Shown: piece after piece, positions 25,202 through 32,958 of the stretch
Numbering within the stretch: position 1 is the stretch's first letter
Layout of the letters: the number at the start of each line of letters is the position of its first letter
Origin: Armatimonadetes bacterium UBA5352
GTDB lineage: Bacteria > Armatimonadota > Zipacnadia > Zipacnadales > UBA5352
Assembly: GCA_002411015.1 (NCBI GenBank)
Contig: DHPY01000074.1
Span: 16,595 to 80,594, forward strand
Direction of reading: 5' to 3'
Length of the DNA: 64,000 bases
Translations under genes and position numbers: made by a program
Notes under the pieces: generated by a model
The model's database searches: none
Told to the model about the DNA's origin: nothing
The model's input: only the letters and a program-made list of their open reading frames with translations

Positions 25202-25539
25202 CACTTCATGCAGGCGACGCGGCCACTGCCGTCCGTGCTGAAGTGGTTGCGCACGCAGTTGCAGCAGACGCCTTTGTTGCCGCACGGGTCCCAGGTGCAG
25301 ACGCAGAAGTCGAGGTTGCGCTGCTGGTTGGTGGCGCATGCCTTCTGCGCCTGGCTCACGAGGGCCATGGTGGCCGCATCGCGCATGGCGCCCCGCATGC
25401 AGGCGCTCTTACCACCCTTCGCGGCGTGCGCCTGGATGCACTCACAGCAGATCCCACGGTTGCCGCAGTTCTCCGATGTGCACGGGCACATCTGCAAGTT
25501 GATCGCGTAGTTCATGCACTGCTCGGGCAGTGTCGCCAT
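25201..25539 (-). CDS. Small cysteine-rich protein with two DUF6485-like motifs
   Basis: The 112-residue protein has no signal peptide. Two copies of one motif are visible. Copy 1, at about residues 18-48, reads CPCTSENCGNRGICCECIQ then ACM. Copy 2, at about 79-111, reads CVCTWDPCGNKGVCCNCVR then ACM. Each has C-x-C-x(4)-C-x(4)-CC-x-C and a final Cys, as in single-copy DUF6485 proteins (about 65 residues). The cysteines probably bind a metal or cluster. The linker of about 30 residues is Ala/Met-rich. GGAGG lies eight bases before the ATG. It stands alone, convergent with its left neighbour. Function is unknown. Confidence 0.8.
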   Translation of the reverse strand: MATLPEQCMNYAINLQMCPCTSENCGNRGICCECIQAHAAKGGKSACMRGAMRDAATMALVSQAQKACATNQQRNLDFCVCTWDPCGNKGVCCNCVRNHFSTDGSGRVACMK

Positions 25540-25649
25540 AGCGCCGTCCTCCGTAGTCGGGTGCGCCTTGCTCGCTGCTCCGGACCCAAAGAAGGCATTT
25601 CGCCCCCATGATTTGCTTTCCCTTTATGTTTCTCTGCGCACGGATCGGG

Positions 25650-25670
25650 TATAATCCTTGTGCCACAAGG
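25650..25670 (+). promoter_or_regulatory. TATAAT -10 element followed by a 15-bp perfect palindrome (operator candidate)
   Basis: TATAAT at 25650-25655 is immediately followed by CCTTGTG-C-CACAAGG (25656-25670). This palindrome has 7-bp arms and covers the expected transcription start near 25662. No good -35 hexamer is visible at 16-18 bases, which fits an activator- or repressor-controlled promoter. Alternatively the palindrome could be the first hairpin of the transcript. Confidence 0.5.
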
Positions 25671-25842
25671 TGCTACAGGAAGCAGGTTGGAGTGAGGCCT
25701 ATGATTGACCTGTAGCTGCTACCCGAGACAGGCCGCATCACAGAGCATTCATACTCGGAGGTGGCACCAGCTTAGACCAAACGCCGGCACAACTGAATAC
25801 GAAGCAGGAGGCCCGCCCGAGTTCGTCGGGCGGGCCTCTTTT
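25662..25842 (+). ncRNA. Candidate small non-coding RNA (about 180 nt)
   Basis: The interval lies between a consensus -10 box and an intrinsic terminator and contains no protein-coding frame of useful length. An internal 8-bp perfect stem GCTACAGG/CCTGTAGC (25672-25679 with 25709-25716) encloses a 29-base loop. GGTGC at 25670-25674 can alternatively pair with GCACC at 25763-25767. A GGAGGT sequence at 25757-25762 lacks a start codon behind it. The next plus-strand gene starts more than 500 bp downstream, past a minus-strand gene, so an attenuator leader is unlikely. Length resembles 6S RNA, but I cannot demonstrate the 6S central bubble. RNA family unknown. Confidence 0.45.
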
Positions 25843-25843
25843 C
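25808..25843 (+). terminator. Intrinsic terminator of the candidate small RNA
   Basis: GAGGCCCGCCCGA (25808-25820) pairs perfectly with 25826-25838 across the loop GTTCG and is followed by TTTTC. This is the strongest textbook terminator in the window and is oriented for plus-strand transcription. The stem also lies 19 bp past the stop of the minus-strand gene 25862-26074. Confidence 0.85.
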
Positions 25844-25861
25844 ATCAGTGCACGTGGCCGA

Positions 25862-26074
25862 TCAGTTCCCGGTCGGCGCGCCTCGCCAGGTCCGCCCGAA
25901 GCGGTACTCTTCGCAGTCGATGACCAGGATATCGCCGCGATAGCCGTCTACGCGCTCCCACAGTTCATAGCGGCCGCCACGATCCGCAAGGATAGCTACG
26001 CCGCCCCTGGGGTCCTTGCGGACGACCTCATAGCCGGTGCTTGCAGGCTCCTGCCGGATCTCCTCCATGGACAT
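25862..26074 (-). CDS. Small protein of unknown function, 70 residues
   Basis: The 70-residue product begins MSMEEIRQEPASTGYEVV. It contains alternating charged and hydrophobic beta-type segments (GGVAILADRGGRYELWERV, GDILVIDCEEYRFGRTW), suggesting a small beta-sheet domain. No signal peptide, membrane helix or known motif is visible. The start is supported by GGGAGG six bases before the ATG, which makes a real gene more likely than chance. It is divergent from the membrane/DUF362 fusion gene. I do not recognise the family. Confidence 0.6.
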   Translation of the reverse strand: MSMEEIRQEPASTGYEVVRKDPRGGVAILADRGGRYELWERVDGYRGDILVIDCEEYRFGRTWRGAPTGN

Positions 26075-26398
26075 GACAGACCTCCCTCTCTGCAGCTCTC
26101 GTAGTCACAGGCACGATGGTAGCGGAACTGAGGGCATCGTGCACATCCGTACTTCCCCCGGATACCGGGCCGTCGGTATACCCGTTTGCACTCAGGATGA
26201 ACCCGCGATCTCGCCGCACCCTCAGAGCGCTCACGCCCGGTACCGATCAGAAAAAACGTCAGATTGCAGGGAAGGATGTCTTCATGTGGAAGAATATGGC
26301 GAGGATGACACGCTACAGCAACGAGATCGTGGGGGCGCACGCGTCGGTAACGCCGTTTGCCCGCTGCATCGTGGAATGCGAGCAGGGAGGTGCTACCG
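26075..26398. other. 324-bp divergent intergenic region with no supported gene
   Basis: The stretch separates the minus-strand 70-residue gene from the plus-strand membrane/DUF362 gene and should contain both promoters. I see no clear paired -35/-10 set. A local A-run (26250-26255) and a GGTATAC motif near 26174 stand out from the GC-rich background. Open frames crossing it lack ribosome binding sites and are treated as chance. Confidence 0.4.
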
Positions 26399-29300
26399 GT
26401 GGAGACGGTACCGTCGGGGCGCGCAGCGCGCGAGGCCATCATCAATATCGGCCTGATGCTGGCCTGGGTCGCAGTCACGGTCTGGCTCATCTCATGGTCT
26501 CGCGCGGGCGATCCCGCGCACAGCCGCTTCTACGTCGTGTTGATCGGCGGGGCCCCGCTGGCCTGCTTCTACGCCTGCCGCATCTCGACCCTGCGCCTCG
26601 TGGTTTCTCTGATCGTGGCCGCGGCGCTGGGTTACCTCATCGAGTACGTAGCCGGCGTTGCCCGGGTCTGGGATTACCCGCCCTTTGACGGCTCAGGGCG
26701 GCCCGCCCTGTACGTCGCCTTCATCTTCGGCTTCTCCTCCATCGCGGCGTTCTCGGTCGCGGAGGCGCTGGATCACCTGCTCCGGCTTCGCCGCGCCTTG
26801 CGCGGCATGAGCCTCTACCTCAACTCCGCGATCATCTTCGTGGCCTTCGTGACTCTCATCCGCCTGCTCTCCGTGGAGGACCACGGCATCCCCGGCCGTG
26901 CGGCGGCAGGCTCCCCCGGCGTCATCGTCTTCTACACGACGATCGTCCTGCTCGCCTGGTACTTCGCCTCTATCGCCCGCACCGGGCGGCTTCTCAGCCT
27001 GCTCACCGCCGGCGGCCTGATCTGCCTCGCGGGCAACCACCTCGGGGCGGAGGCCGGCCTCTGGCGCTTCACCGAAGGGGCAAAATGCCCGCACTTCCTC
27101 CTGTTCGCGGCGTGGCCTCTCGAGGTCCTGGTCTGGTACAGCCTCGGCGCCTTCGGGAGCGCGTATATCGCCTCGCGACTGCGCCGGGACGGGCAGGAGC
27201 TCCTGACACTGGCGCGCGGGTCGCTCGACAAGATCGCCGAGTCGACCATGCAGCAGGCTTCCTACCTGATGGCGATCGCGCTCTCGGCTGCTATCGCCGG
27301 CATGGTCTATGAAGGCGCCCTGTACGCGCCCGAGCAGTGGCGTTTCGCCCTGGTACCGGCGCTGCTCTTCACGATCGCGGTGGTGACCTCCGAGAGAGCC
27401 TACTGGGTACGTATCGTGTGGCTCTTCGGAGCAGGCATGGCACTTGGCTATGCGCTCTCACTCTGCCAGTTGCTGAAATGGGAGACCGGCACTGGGAGGC
27501 ACCTCTTCATGCTCCCGGTCTGGGGGATGGCGGCGGTGGCGGCGTACGGCATCGGTGCCGGGCTCGCGGGCTGGCTCTGGGAGGGCGGGGAGTGGACATC
27601 CCTCGACCGTCCTGGCCATGTTCCCGTGCTCGTTGTGGCCGTCGTGCTCCTGATCGCTATTGGCTTTGGGATCAGCACAGACCTGGTTGGCGGCGCGTCG
27701 AGCGGATCATTACTGCCGGCGGTCGTGCTGGTGACCGCGCTGGCGGTGCTGGCCGCGGCACTGGCAGGGCTCGCCACCGCCATCCCCGTGCTGCTGCTGG
27801 GCATCGGCTTTCTGTTCTCCCCCGGGAAGATGATGTATGCGTCGCAGCTTCTCTCCGTGCTGCTCTTCGTCTCCGCCGCCGCGCACCTGTGCTACAAGAG
27901 CATCGTGGAGATCCGCACGCGCACGCTCTTCGGCTTCGCGGTCGCCGCCATCGGCCTGTGCGTGATCATCCTCCGGGGCGCCTGGGGGGCGGGCCTGATC
28001 GCGCACGACGGCGGCTTCCCGTGGTACCTGGCGATCGGGCTGGCCCCACTGCTTCTGATGGCAGCCTGCACCGCATCGGGCACCTGGTCGGGCAGCGCGC
28101 AGAACCGTGTGCCGCAGGAGGGGCCGAAGCTCCTGACCGGCCCCGCCTATACGCCGCCTGCTGCAGTGCCTCCACCGGCGAGGTCGGTCGTTGCGCTGGC
28201 CGTGGCGCGTGATGACGACGGCGGTACGCGCGCGCAGCGCTCCTCGGCCTGCCTCGGCCGCGCGCTGCGGATGCTCGATCAGAGCGGCGAAGCCGGCGCG
28301 GCCTCGATCTCGCGCTACATCGGCGCGGGCGAGAGCGTCTTCATCAAGCCGAACGTGGTCCTGCCGCTCTACTCGCCATGCACGGTGCTGCCTGAGCTGA
28401 TCCATGACCTGGCCGGGCGCTGCGTGCAGGGCGGGGCCTCCCGGGTGGTCATCGGCGAGACCTCGCTCTCGGAGTTCACCGCGCGGCAGACCCTGGTCTC
28501 GACGGGCTTCAAGGAGTACTGGGAGAGCGCGGATGACGAAGGCCGGATCAAGGTTGAGCTGCTCGATGAGACACAGTGGCTGCCGGTTGACACGGGTACC
28601 GCGGAGGACCCGGAGCCGTTCGGCTACCTGCCACGGTCGCTGGTGGAGTGTGGTAGCTACATCAACGTGAGCAAGCTCAAGACCCACTACATCACCGGGG
28701 TGACGCTGGCGATCAAGAACTCGCTCGGGCTGGTGCTCGACGAGGAGAAGTGGATCGAGCACTGCGGCTGCTACGACGTGCACAGGCTGGCGCGCAAGCT
28801 GGTTCGGATCATGCGCGCGCGACCGCCGGACCTGGTGATCATCGACGGCTTCGATGGCCTGGAGGGCGACGGGCCGTTCATCGGCACGCGCGTAGATACG
28901 CAGTTCATCATCGCCAGCACCGATCCGGTGGCTGCCGATTGCGTGGGCGCCGCACTGATGGGCCGGGATCCCGCGGAGATCGCCACCTGCAACATCGGCA
29001 GTGAGCTTGGCCTCGGGAACAGCGACTGGTCGCGGATTGGGGTGGTGAGCGAGGACGGGCCGCTCGCGCCGCTTCCCGAGGCCCTTGAGCCGCTCATCCA
29101 CGACTTCGCCCCTCCGCAGGAAGCGCCGCAGGGAGAGATTGCGCAGATCGGGCCGCTGACGCTGATCTCCCAGGACCCGCCGGAGCTGCGAGCGGGCCCC
29201 TGGTCCACGCTCTACGGCGTGCTCTCGCTCATCAGGCCGCTGGCGGAGGTCTACATGCCGGGGGAGTGGGCCAAGCTGCGCGGGATGACCATCGTCTACG

Positions 29301-29521
29301 GTGAGGTGAAGCGGCCGGTGGAGGCCGAGGCGGCGCTGCTGTTCGGCGATCGCGCGATAGCCTCGCGGCAGATGGTCTACGCCCCGATGGTCTGGCAGGT
29401 GAAGGGGAGCATCCCGAACCGCTACCTCGCGGCGATGAGCCAGATCGCCATCGGGGGCGATCTAGCGGTGCTCAAGATCATCTCGACGGCGCTTCTGCGC
29501 ACGAAGGGGGATTACCTGTGA
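26399..29521 (+). CDS. Polytopic membrane protein fused to a DUF362 domain
   Basis: The 1040-residue protein has about 17 predicted membrane helices in residues 1-575, a Pro-rich linker, and a C-terminal DUF362 domain from about 595. The DUF362 patterns are clear: VFIKPNVVLPLYSPC, ASRVVIGETS, YINVSKLKTHYITGVTLAIKNSLGLV, PDLVIIDGFDGLEGDGP and FIIASTDPVAADCVGAALMG. DUF362 proteins are often linked to redox or radical chemistry and sometimes carry ferredoxin motifs; none is present here. The membrane half resembles no transporter I can name. GTG 26399 is chosen because GGGAGG lies eight to nine bases upstream. The gene shares GTGA with the next one, so expression is coupled to the unknown protein and probably the histidine kinase. 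Confidence 0.78.
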   Translation: METVPSGRAAREAIINIGLMLAWVAVTVWLISWSRAGDPAHSRFYVVLIGGAPLACFYACRISTLRLVVSLIVAAALGYLIEYVAGVARVWDYPPFDGSGRPALYVAFIFGFSSIAAFSVAEALDHLLRLRRALRGMSLYLNSAIIFVAFVTLIRLLSVEDHGIPGRAAAGSPGVIVFYTTIVLLAWYFASIARTGRLLSLLTAGGLICLAGNHLGAEAGLWRFTEGAKCPHFLLFAAWPLEVLVWYSLGAFGSAYIASRLRRDGQELLTLARGSLDKIAESTMQQASYLMAIALSAAIAGMVYEGALYAPEQWRFALVPALLFTIAVVTSERAYWVRIVWLFGAGMALGYALSLCQLLKWETGTGRHLFMLPVWGMAAVAAYGIGAGLAGWLWEGGEWTSLDRPGHVPVLVVAVVLLIAIGFGISTDLVGGASSGSLLPAVVLVTALAVLAAALAGLATAIPVLLLGIGFLFSPGKMMYASQLLSVLLFVSAAAHLCYKSIVEIRTRTLFGFAVAAIGLCVIILRGAWGAGLIAHDGGFPWYLAIGLAPLLLMAACTASGTWSGSAQNRVPQEGPKLLTGPAYTPPAAVPPPARSVVALAVARDDDGGTRAQRSSACLGRALRMLDQSGEAGAASISRYIGAGESVFIKPNVVLPLYSPCTVLPELIHDLAGRCVQGGASRVVIGETSLSEFTARQTLVSTGFKEYWESADDEGRIKVELLDETQWLPVDTGTAEDPEPFGYLPRSLVECGSYINVSKLKTHYITGVTLAIKNSLGLVLDEEKWIEHCGCYDVHRLARKLVRIMRARPPDLVIIDGFDGLEGDGPFIGTRVDTQFIIASTDPVAADCVGAALMGRDPAEIATCNIGSELGLGNSDWSRIGVVSEDGPLAPLPEALEPLIHDFAPPQEAPQGEIAQIGPLTLISQDPPELRAGPWSTLYGVLSLIRPLAEVYMPGEWAKLRGMTIVYGEVKRPVEAEAALLFGDRAIASRQMVYAPMVWQVKGSIPNRYLAAMSQIAIGGDLAVLKIISTALLRTKGDYL

Positions 29522-31305
29522 GCGACCCGGCGTCCGACGCGCTACGCTATGCGGTTTCGGGTTTCTTTGACTCCCTGCGGCCGGTGACGCGACAGCAGAT
29601 GCCGTGGCCCCCTCCCACGTTCCAGAGTCTCCGCAGCGTCGCCGGCCAGGCCAAGGAGGGAACGCTGTGGGGTGAGCACGCCTGCCGGCAGCTTGAGGTG
29701 ATCGAGCGCTCCTCGCTGGTCGTCCGGCGGCTCAAGGGCAGTCCGGTCATCGAGCGGCGTGACAGCCCCTGGACGGTCGAACTTGATGTCACCCGGATCA
29801 GCGCCATCGTCGGCTGGATGAGCGTACTGCGGCCGCTGGATGAGATCTACCATGACCTCTACCAGATCCTCAACCGTGCGCGGCGGTACTTCCGGGCGGG
29901 TGATCGCGAGAGCGAGCAGTTCTACCTCTGGCTGCGGGGCCAGTACCAGGCGTGGGATGAGATCGCGGAGAACTGCAGCCGCGGGCGCGAGTGCCCCGTG
30001 CCGTATGAGAAGCTCTCGCTGCCGTACTTCTTCCCGTGGCTGCGCTTCGACGGCCGGGTGCTGGCGGGCCTCGTAGGGAACGTGCTGCGGCGCGCGATGG
30101 GTCCGGACGCATCCATGCTGACCGTCATCGAGGATGGTCAGCTTACGCCGATCATCTTCTACGAGCAGATCAGCGAGGGCGTCTTCCACTTCCGCCGGCT
30201 CTACAAGGGCGAGACCGAGCAGCAGGTGCGACTGCTCCTTGCGGCAGAGGGGCGACCTGTCTCCTACGTGAAGCGGGCCACCCTCCAGTGCCTCAAGGGT
30301 ATCTGGGCCGCTGACAGGCAATTCGCGCTCGATGGTGACCGTGCCAAACACACGGCGAGCGTGGTGAAGTGGTTCATCTCAAACCGGCCCGCGCCTGAGG
30401 CAGGTGAGGGGTGCGACGAACTCGCTGCGCGCTCCAGCGCGCAGCGCAAGGTGGCGCAGCAGGAGGTGATCATTGCCCAGGACGCGGGGCGGAACCCGCA
30501 CCTGATCATCGAGCCGATGCCGCACGTGTTGGTGGGTGTGCTCGCCGCACTCAACGACATCGAGGTTCGTGAGCCCGAAGCGCAGTCCGGGGGGAAGAAG
30601 TGGGGGCTGCCACTGACGTCGCTGCTGCCGAACATCTGGATACGAACGCCGGAGGGTATGCTGCGGGTTGACCTGCACTCGTCGATCAACGTCACGATCA
30701 CTGAGGCGCTGCTGCTTGAGATCGCGGACGTGCTCTCGAACGTGCGCAGTCTGCATGACGCGGCGGATCAGCTTGCGCGCGTCATCGCGCTGGAGATGCC
30801 CTACGGCGGCCTCAGCCTTGACGCGCCGGGCATCGCGGGCGGCGTGCTGCGTGCGGCGATGCGTCCCTTCCGGAAGGAGGCGCCCGCCCTGCTGCGCACA
30901 CTGCGCTGGACGCTCTCGCTGCTCGGCTCGCCGCTGCGGTTCGTGCTGCAGAGCGGCTCCACCGGCGTGCTCGTGAACATCCTCGACGGCAACGTCTCGC
31001 GCATCGTGCTGATGGGAATTCAGGCGGACAGCCCGCTACCGGAGGCGTGGGTAGAGCTTTGTCAGGACAGCAGCATCGGCTTCGTGCACTTCCTGTTCCG
31101 CCTGGAGACGCAGAGTCGCATCGCAGGCCTTGGGGCGGCGCCGCGCGATGGCTCAGACAGAGTGCCGTCGATCAGCATCGGCCCGGGAAGGCGGCTGGAG
31201 TACTATCCCGACAACGCAATCGGCGCTGAGCTGGCCCGCCACTTCAGGGGGCTCGGCATCGTGAATGCACTGGACCTGCTGCCGGATCTGTTCGCGGCGG
31301 AGTGA
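29518..31305 (+). CDS. Protein of unknown function in an operon with the DUF362 fusion and a histidine kinase
   Basis: The 595-residue protein starts at GTG 29518, inside the stop of the preceding gene. There is no signal peptide. Visible pieces are an early MPWPPPTFQSL, a mixed region with PYFFPWLRFDGRVLAGLVGNVLRR near 165-195, a FISNRPAP-containing stretch near 290, SLLPNIWIRTPEGMLRVDLHSSINVTITEALLLEIADVL near 365-400, and a C-terminal half with short hydrophobic segments (LRTLRWTLSLLGSPLRFVL near 465). I recognise no domain or catalytic motif. Tight coupling to both neighbours implies a shared process, possibly at the inner face of the membrane, but no function can be assigned. Confidence 0.7.
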   Translation: MSDPASDALRYAVSGFFDSLRPVTRQQMPWPPPTFQSLRSVAGQAKEGTLWGEHACRQLEVIERSSLVVRRLKGSPVIERRDSPWTVELDVTRISAIVGWMSVLRPLDEIYHDLYQILNRARRYFRAGDRESEQFYLWLRGQYQAWDEIAENCSRGRECPVPYEKLSLPYFFPWLRFDGRVLAGLVGNVLRRAMGPDASMLTVIEDGQLTPIIFYEQISEGVFHFRRLYKGETEQQVRLLLAAEGRPVSYVKRATLQCLKGIWAADRQFALDGDRAKHTASVVKWFISNRPAPEAGEGCDELAARSSAQRKVAQQEVIIAQDAGRNPHLIIEPMPHVLVGVLAALNDIEVREPEAQSGGKKWGLPLTSLLPNIWIRTPEGMLRVDLHSSINVTITEALLLEIADVLSNVRSLHDAADQLARVIALEMPYGGLSLDAPGIAGGVLRAAMRPFRKEAPALLRTLRWTLSLLGSPLRFVLQSGSTGVLVNILDGNVSRIVLMGIQADSPLPEAWVELCQDSSIGFVHFLFRLETQSRIAGLGAAPRDGSDRVPSISIGPGRRLEYYPDNAIGAELARHFRGLGIVNALDLLPDLFAAE

Positions 31306-31316
31306 GTTGACCGAGT

Positions 31317-32897
31317 GTGCTTGAGTACCGGATGAGGCTGTACCTGCTTGGCCATCACATGCGGTGGGTGGTCCTCGCGGTCGCCGCAGGGATTGTGACC
31401 TGGGGCAGCCCGGAGGAGCGCGCGCAGGCCCACCTCATGTACGCGATGATCGCCTTCGCCTCGCTCTACAACCTCGCGCTGTGGGTCATTCCGTGGAAGC
31501 GCTTCGAGGAGGAGGGGCGGGGCAACCTGATCGCCATCCCCTACGTGGTCGCCGACACGATCTGCATGGGGATCGTGGTCTACACCACCGGTGGCATCAG
31601 CAGCAACATGTACATCGTCTACCTGATGCTGGTCGTGTGGATCGCGATGTACCCCGGCACGCGCGAGCACTTCTGGCTGTGGGTCATCGTGGTCGCGTCA
31701 TACGCCGTAGCGGTCTTCCTCAAGGATGCCCCCACCGGTCAGATGATCTACGCCTTCCTCATGCGCGCCACCATCTTCGGCTTCGTCGCGTGGCTGGCGC
31801 ATATGAGCTCACACGAGTTGAATTCCGTCTACTCGCGGCTCGAGAGCGCCATGCGCGACCTCACGGACGGCGTGGTGGTGCTCGACCGTGAGGGCCGGGT
31901 GCTGCTGATGAACCCTCGCTCAACGGAACTGCTCGGCGTGGCGCAGGCCGATGCGCTGAACAGGCGGATAGCCGACGACGCTGCGCCCGCCAGCCTCGCG
32001 CCGCTGCGCACGCTCGTGGCGCCCGCGGAGGAGACGCTGGTGGATGATGCGACCTCGATCCGCTCCCACGAGGTGGTGCTCGGGGAGTCGCGCCAGCGCG
32101 TTCTGCGAGTCTACACGGTGCCCTGCCTTGACGATGACGGGGTGGGCCCGGGGGAGATGAAGGTCATCCACGATGTGACCAACCTCAAGGAACTCGACCG
32201 GCTGCGCTCGGAGTTCATGTCGGCGCTCACGCACGACCTGTGCAATCCGCTGCACACGGTGAAGACGATCCTGCGGGTCTTCCGGATGCACGCCCAACCC
32301 TCTCTCGACGCTGAGAACGAACGGATGCTGCACTCCATCGAGGAGCACATGGACCGGCTGATCCGCCTCACGCGGGAGATGCTCGATGCCGCGCGGGTTG
32401 AGGCCGGGACGCTCGAACTGAACGTGGAGGAGGTGGACCTCGGGGAGGTGGTCTCATCCGTGGTCGACGCGACGCGCTGGGACGCGCAGGCGCGCGGGAT
32501 CGAGCTGAAGGACGAGATCGCCAAGACACTGCCTCTCGTCCGCGGTGACCGCGACCGGCTGGTGCGCGTGATCTACAACCTCATCGAGAACGCCGTGAAG
32601 TTCACACCGCCGGGTGGCGCGATCACTGTCAGCGCCGCCGCCGGACCAGACGGTGATGGCATGGCGCTGGTGAGTGTCTGCGACACCGGCCCCGGCATCG
32701 CTCCGGAGCAGACCGAGATGATCTTCGACCGCTTTGTGCGCGCGGGCGATGAGCTTGCGCTCAAGACCCGCGGGGCAGGGCTCGGCCTGCCGATCTGCCG
32801 GGAGCTGATCTCCGCGCACGGTGGGCGGCTCTGGGTGGAGAGCACCCTCGGCGAGGGGAGTCGCTTCCACTTCACCGTGCCGTTGGCCCCGCGATAG
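31317..32897 (+). CDS. Membrane-bound PAS-domain sensor histidine kinase
   Basis: The 526-residue protein has about five to six membrane helices in residues 15-163. A PAS domain covers about 175-290, beginning LESAMRDLTDGVVVLDREGRVLLMNPRSTELLG. A HisKA domain has the H-box MSALTHDLCNPLHTVK (phosphoacceptor His306). A HATPase domain has the N-box YNLIENAVKFTPPGG, the G1 box VCDTGPGI and the G2 box GAGLGLPICRELISAHGG. The H-box reads HDLCNP where HDLRTP or HELRNP is usual. No response regulator gene is adjacent, so this is an orphan kinase. It lies 11 bp after the unknown-family gene. Start GTG 31317 is uncertain; ATG 31332 is an alternative. Confidence 0.92.
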   Translation: MLEYRMRLYLLGHHMRWVVLAVAAGIVTWGSPEERAQAHLMYAMIAFASLYNLALWVIPWKRFEEEGRGNLIAIPYVVADTICMGIVVYTTGGISSNMYIVYLMLVVWIAMYPGTREHFWLWVIVVASYAVAVFLKDAPTGQMIYAFLMRATIFGFVAWLAHMSSHELNSVYSRLESAMRDLTDGVVVLDREGRVLLMNPRSTELLGVAQADALNRRIADDAAPASLAPLRTLVAPAEETLVDDATSIRSHEVVLGESRQRVLRVYTVPCLDDDGVGPGEMKVIHDVTNLKELDRLRSEFMSALTHDLCNPLHTVKTILRVFRMHAQPSLDAENERMLHSIEEHMDRLIRLTREMLDAARVEAGTLELNVEEVDLGEVVSSVVDATRWDAQARGIELKDEIAKTLPLVRGDRDRLVRVIYNLIENAVKFTPPGGAITVSAAAGPDGDGMALVSVCDTGPGIAPEQTEMIFDRFVRAGDELALKTRGAGLGLPICRELISAHGGRLWVESTLGEGSRFHFTVPLAPR

Positions 32898-32924
32898 CGG
32901 CAGCTGACATGCACGCCGCACTCA

Positions 32925-32942
32925 CTGCCGCAGGACCGGCAG
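32925..32942. terminator. Short hairpin between convergent genes (weak terminator candidate)
   Basis: CTGCCG and CGGCAG pair across a six-base loop in the 61-bp gap between the histidine kinase and alcohol dehydrogenase genes. The stem is short and there is no T-tract. Confidence 0.25.
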
Positions 32943-32958
32943 CGAATGGCGCGATCCC

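Noticed and set aside
25701..25715. Four-codon mini frame MIDL in the candidate RNA
   Set aside because: It is too short to support as a leader peptide, and no downstream gene could be attenuated by it.
25754..25768. T-box-like core GGTGGCACC in the candidate RNA
   Set aside because: The core matches the T-box consensus in the middle, but the flanking bases do not. There is no matching antiterminator strand, no obvious specifier stem, and no amino-acid or tRNA-synthetase gene downstream on that strand.
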